Of a DNA stretch of 64,000 nucleotides, positions 60,234 to 64,000 are shown one piece after another; the first letter of the stretch is position 1; each line of letters begins with the position of its first letter. Below the pieces are notes generated by a model. It was not told the DNA's origin. It was given only the letters and a program-made list of their open reading frames with translations, and did no database searches. A program made the translations under genes and the position numbers. The stretch spans positions 72,149,559 through 72,213,558 of the forward strand of contig CATIUR010000001.1 of assembly GCA_949592205.1 (NCBI GenBank), read 5' to 3'. The stretch comes from Helichrysum umbraculigerum (Eukaryota; Streptophyta; Magnoliopsida; Asterales; Asteraceae).

Positions 60234-61210
60234 TGTAACATCCCCAAATCGGGCCTAGGAGAAACAGGTATTTCTTTATATTTAATTTTTGATATTTAAT
60301 TTTATTAGTGTTTGATTGTAAAATTTATAGGTAAATAAGCTTCAGGAAATATTGTGACTAGTGAAATGTTAATTGTTTTAAATAATATTAGGTGACGGTA
60401 AAATAAAATAAATTTCTCGCGTTTGAAAACGAGGTTCCAGACAATAGGTCAAAAAGGGGTATAATATTACACTGTACATTAAAATGGGAGTCGGTTTAAT
60501 AGTTGGAGGCCGACTTATGTTTTGTTTCCCCAAACTTCTTGTGTGTTCTTCAATTGTGTTTCTCAACTCTCTCTCAAACAAAAATCACCACACCAAAATT
60601 GCTAGTGAAAAGTGATCAAGATTAATGTTGTAATCTTCTTGTGAAGTCATCATCATCATCCTCATAATCTTCTTCTTGTTCTTCTTCAAGTAAGTATGGT
60701 GTTAGTAACTCGTTAATTATATAATTGATGCTTGAAGCTAGAATCTATGTGGTTTTGGTGTGTACATGATAGAATTCAAGTTTATATGATATATGTAAGC
60801 TTCATGAACTGATTTGAGTGATGATTACATGAATAAATTGATAGATTTCTTGAGTTTTAGATTGAATATGAGATTATTAGGTCATAGGTGATTTTGATGG
60901 ATTGTAATGAATTAGTGTTTGATTTCTTGTTATATGTTGTTAATAGAAGTTCTAGTGGCGAAATCTTGATGAAATTGCAAGCTTTGAACTCAGTTTGATG
61001 GATTTTTGAGTTTTGGTTCGTAGTTGTGTTGTGCAGGAACTGGGTAAAATGTGCAGGTCTGGTAAACGTGGGAATACGGTCGGATTCCCGTGAATCCGGA
61101 CGGATTCAAGGGAATACGGCGAATTCCCGGGGTGTATTCCCAACCGGATTCCTTAAATTGGGTTCTGGTTGAAATTGATGCTGAAATGACTGGGGAATAC
61201 GGACGTATTC
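60234..61210 (+). repeat. Gypsy 2 3' LTR, truncated by insertion
   Basis: Matches the first 977 bp of the 5' LTR (53433-54408) and breaks off after GGACGTATTC, inside the palindrome array, where the third LTR element begins. Confidence 0.93.
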
Positions 61211-63005
61211 TGTCACACCCCCAAAATCGGTAATTGTGTTTATTTAATGTTTAGCGGAAGCAAGTTATAATTAGCGGAAGCATCATGTGTAAACAGTTTA
61301 ACAACGGGGGTGATGACGTTACAATTGTGCATTCATCGTATCAGAGCATATGATCATACAGAACATAATATATAAAGGATGCCAATTTAAAATAGTTATT
61401 ACAAAAGTAATACGACTATGTAAGTCGTACAGTAGTAATAAAGTTTAAAACATTTAGGTTTTACAATACATATGTTAAGATAAGATTTCATGAGTATAAC
61501 TGCAATGTCTGCAGTAATACAGAGGAAATCCTCAAAAGTTGTCCCAAAATATATGGCATCCTAAGTAGTCCAGGGTTGTCCATCCTGAATACATGCGATT
61601 CTTACTTACGTAGCTAATTTTCTGTAAAACATAGAAAGAAAGTCGTCAACAAATATGTTGAGTGAATTCACAGGTTTTGTATAAATGTAAGGTATGTTAA
61701 ACCATTTATGTGTAGATTATTGAATTGTTATTCAATAAATAAATGTTTGCAGGTTTTGCAAAATATAAGTTTGTAGGGATAGTTACCCTAAAATATAGTA
61801 TTATGTGGGTTGTTACCCAAAATGTATATCTGGTAGTTTACCATCATATAAATATGACCAGTAGGTATACTGGTATAAAACAGTTGTAGGATAAGTTCAT
61901 CCTAAATAATAAGTGGGAATGCTTAGACTATAATCCCCTGAAAGGTGAGCTAAACCTCGCAGGTTAAAGTAACGCGACCTAACCCTATAACCAAACCACA
62001 ACCAAAACTTATGTTTCTTGCCTGAAGGACAGTTAAGTATACGCTCCATCCACAGGAGGGTCGTCACGGCAATAGTACTATTCGTATACTCAGTGGCTAG
62101 AGTCACCTAGCTAATGGTTATAGTCTGCATGACATAAGGTCTTTCATGCACACATCTCAAGTCTGGTCCGTACTAGGATTTGTTGTCTAATTTCCCAAAA
62201 CTGTTGTGAAATAATATTTCATATCAAACAGTTGTATAAAGCAAATAAAGCATTTATATAATTTGCTGCATGTGTTTGCATGCAGTTTCTATGTTTACAC
62301 CCCTATGTTTAAAAGCATAAAACATTTGTAAAGTAGGGGCTGTGAACTCACTGTAGTTTGCTCGGTGTGAATGCTAGCAGCTGACAAATTTGCCCAAGGT
62401 GTGTTAACCTATATACAAAATGTATTAACATAAGTATGTTTGATTTGTTTAATCAATTTGTGTTAACGGTTTGTTTGTTTGAAGAAATGGTTGATTTCTT
62501 ATCAATATAAGTTGTTAACTTTATTAGTGACACTTCGTTTGAAATATTGTTATTATTCCTCAAATCGTACACTTGTTAAGTGTACAAAAAATCATTTAAT
62601 TGTCTATATATAACGGAAGGTCGTTTTGTTGTCTTTTGTACATATACTTTGTATATAGTTGTACGTATAATTCGAATGTTGTTCCAATATCATTGTATAT
62701 ATATATATTTGTGAATATATATTCTTAAGTGTCGTATGTATATATATATATTTAATCAATACATTGTTTACGTATATCAAAATATATATATAAGTTTTCA
62801 TTTGTTTAAGAAAACGTATAATCGTGAATATAATTCAAATGTCATTTGTATCTATATATAACATGTGTTCTCGTATATATTTATACATATTGTAATACGT
62901 TGTTTACGTATTTAAAACGTAATAAGTTTTAAGAAGTTTAAATGTCCCGATTGTGTAATCGTATCCAATTTCGCATTTTATAAAGTCCGTATATATATAT
63001 ATGAG

Positions 63006-63006
<1 letters not shown>

Positions 63007-63068
<62 letters not shown>
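63007..63068. repeat. (TA)n microsatellite
   Basis: About 60 bp of TA dinucleotides inside the third element. Confidence 0.97.
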
Positions 63069-63073
<5 letters not shown>

Positions 63074-63359
63074 TTATTTGTCATTTGTTTGTAGGAAATA
63101 ACTAGGTCCAATGTCCTTATTCATAGTTTGTCCCGTTTTATAATGTCATTTAACAATTTATTATGTCTCGGTTCACGTCTTATGTTTTTAAATGTTTTGT
63201 AGTTTGTTGGGCTCGGCCCGACTCGTTGGCCCACTAATAATAATGTAACTCGTTTGGTCCGTTAACTCGTTTATATAACCCATTTATTTAACCTTTAGTC
63301 TAACCCATTACATTGGCTCAAAAGACCACCGGCCCAGCCTGAAGCCCAGCCCAGTATGT

Positions 63360-63660
63360 GAATCCGCCGGATTCTATTTGAATCCGCCGGATTCTCGTTA
63401 ATAGAGAAGGTGTTGCCGGATCTTCGGGTCAAGCCGCCGGGTCGGGTCAAGATTAAGTGAATCCGCCGGATTTAGTTGAATCCGCCGGATTCTTTTATGT
63501 TCACAAAACGTTCATGTGAAGCTTTGGGAATCCGCCGGATTTAGGTGAATCCGCCGGATTCGAGCGTGTCTTTTACTCGTTCACAAATGTTTAAACCGAT
63601 TACGGGGTGTGCGAGTTTCGTAAGGGAATCCGCCGGATTCTACATGAATCCGCCGGATTC
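63360..63660. repeat. GAATCCGCCGGATTC palindromes in four pairs
   Basis: Eight copies of a 14-15-bp palindrome start at 63360, 63380, 63459, 63478, 63528, 63547, 63626 and 63646: four pairs with 19-20 bp between partner starts and 98, 69 and 98 bp between pairs by first start to next first start (99, 69, 98). Six copies end GGATTC; the first copy of the middle two pairs ends GGATTTA. Confidence 0.95.
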
Positions 63661-64000
63661 ATGTTACTTCCAGGGCCTGTCCGAACAGGGCAAAATACAT
63701 ACACGATCTTTTGGTTCCAAATCGTTTTTACCATGTTACCAATAGCTTATAATGATGTAATATAACGTTTTTATCATCCTAACATTATATTTTAACAAGT
63801 TTACACCTTTTAATTTTTGATTTATAGTTTTGGTTTTCAAAACCCATTTCAAGAATCAATCATGAAATCATCCAATTTATGTGTTAGATACTTAGATTAT
63901 GATGTACATACAAGTTATATAACGAAATTTAAGTATATAAATCAAAGAAAAAGAGAGTTCCTTACAAAGTGGAATATGGTGAGGATGATGAACGGATGAT

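Larger units (their letters stand above)
53433..61210 (+). mobile_element. Gypsy 2: Ty3/Gypsy chromovirus, recently dead
   Basis: 5' LTR 53433-55387, PBS at 55391, gag-pol frame 55560-60221, PPT and a 3' LTR from 60234 that is cut at 61210 by another LTR element. The two LTRs differ at roughly eight places over the 977 bp that can be compared, so the insertion is young but older than Gypsy 1. It sits inside the Athila-like element. The remaining 3' LTR half and the second target duplication should lie right of the window. Confidence 0.95.
61211..64000 (-). mobile_element. Third LTR element, LTR end, continues past window
   Basis: Begins TGTCACACCCCCAAAATCGG, the complement-type end seen in the minus-strand Gypsy LTRs here (compare TGTAACACCCCCAAATTT of Gypsy 1). 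AGCGGAAGC follows in both. At least 2.79 kb of LTR-like sequence without coding regions runs to the window edge. Strand is inferred from the similarity to the Gypsy 1 LTR. Its end and partner LTR are not visible. It holds (TA)n at 63007-63068 and the GAATCCGCCGGATTC array. Confidence 0.75.

Overview
The window is nuclear DNA from a flowering plant. It has two multi-exon genes with plant-type GT-AG introns (an S1/P1-type nuclease and an internal alternative NAD(P)H dehydrogenase), one small intronless gene, and a very high load of plant LTR retrotransposons, MULE, Helitron, CACTA, hAT, LINE and SINE sequences. The LTR and tandem-repeat styles look like those of Asteraceae, but that is an impression from memory and not proof.

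Layout. 1-5453: 3' part of a decayed Ty1/Copia element with a tRNA-derived SINE inserted in pol. 6495-7892: MULE with long terminal inverted repeats and a perfect 9-bp target duplication. 8393-11563: nine-exon S1/P1 nuclease gene whose last intron is filled by small inverted-repeat elements. 12235-13027: a second SINE and a GCTCGAGC-type MITE. 14386-17634: eight-exon NDA-type dehydrogenase gene. 18171-18338 (minus): a 55-residue protein gene converging on NDA. 19600-20850: decayed hAT and LINE pieces with a foldback MITE. 20902-33027: two facing CACTA-like ends enclosing a probable 8.2-kb Helitron (23088-31321, minus) with a broken RPA70-like gene, which is itself split by a 2.2-kb solo LTR, plus a decayed hAT at 31.5-32.6 kb.

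34136-44713 is a complete, very young Ty3/Gypsy chromovirus on the minus strand: two 2485-bp LTRs, TGTAT target duplication, PBS, PPT, an unbroken 1486-aa polyprotein and an extra 161-aa coiled-coil ORF before gag. 44.7-64 kb is a nest: an Athila-like element (minus; LTR, 3' non-coding region, broken envelope-like ORF) split by a second Gypsy element (plus, two in-frame TAG stops), whose 3' LTR is split by a third LTR element running off the window.

The most unusual signal is shared by the LTR elements. Each carries its own array of short CG-containing palindromic sites. In three families (Athila-like LTR, Gypsy 2, third element) the sites recur at 19-22 bp, about two helical turns; in Gypsy 1 about 19 ACGT-core sites recur with a 12/15/18-21 bp pattern. 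The motif sequences differ between families while the spacing is conserved, which suggests family-specific docking sites for a dimeric or multimeric DNA-binding factor. The host genes look intact and ordinary; their interest lies mainly in intron content and in the missing peroxisomal tail on NDA.
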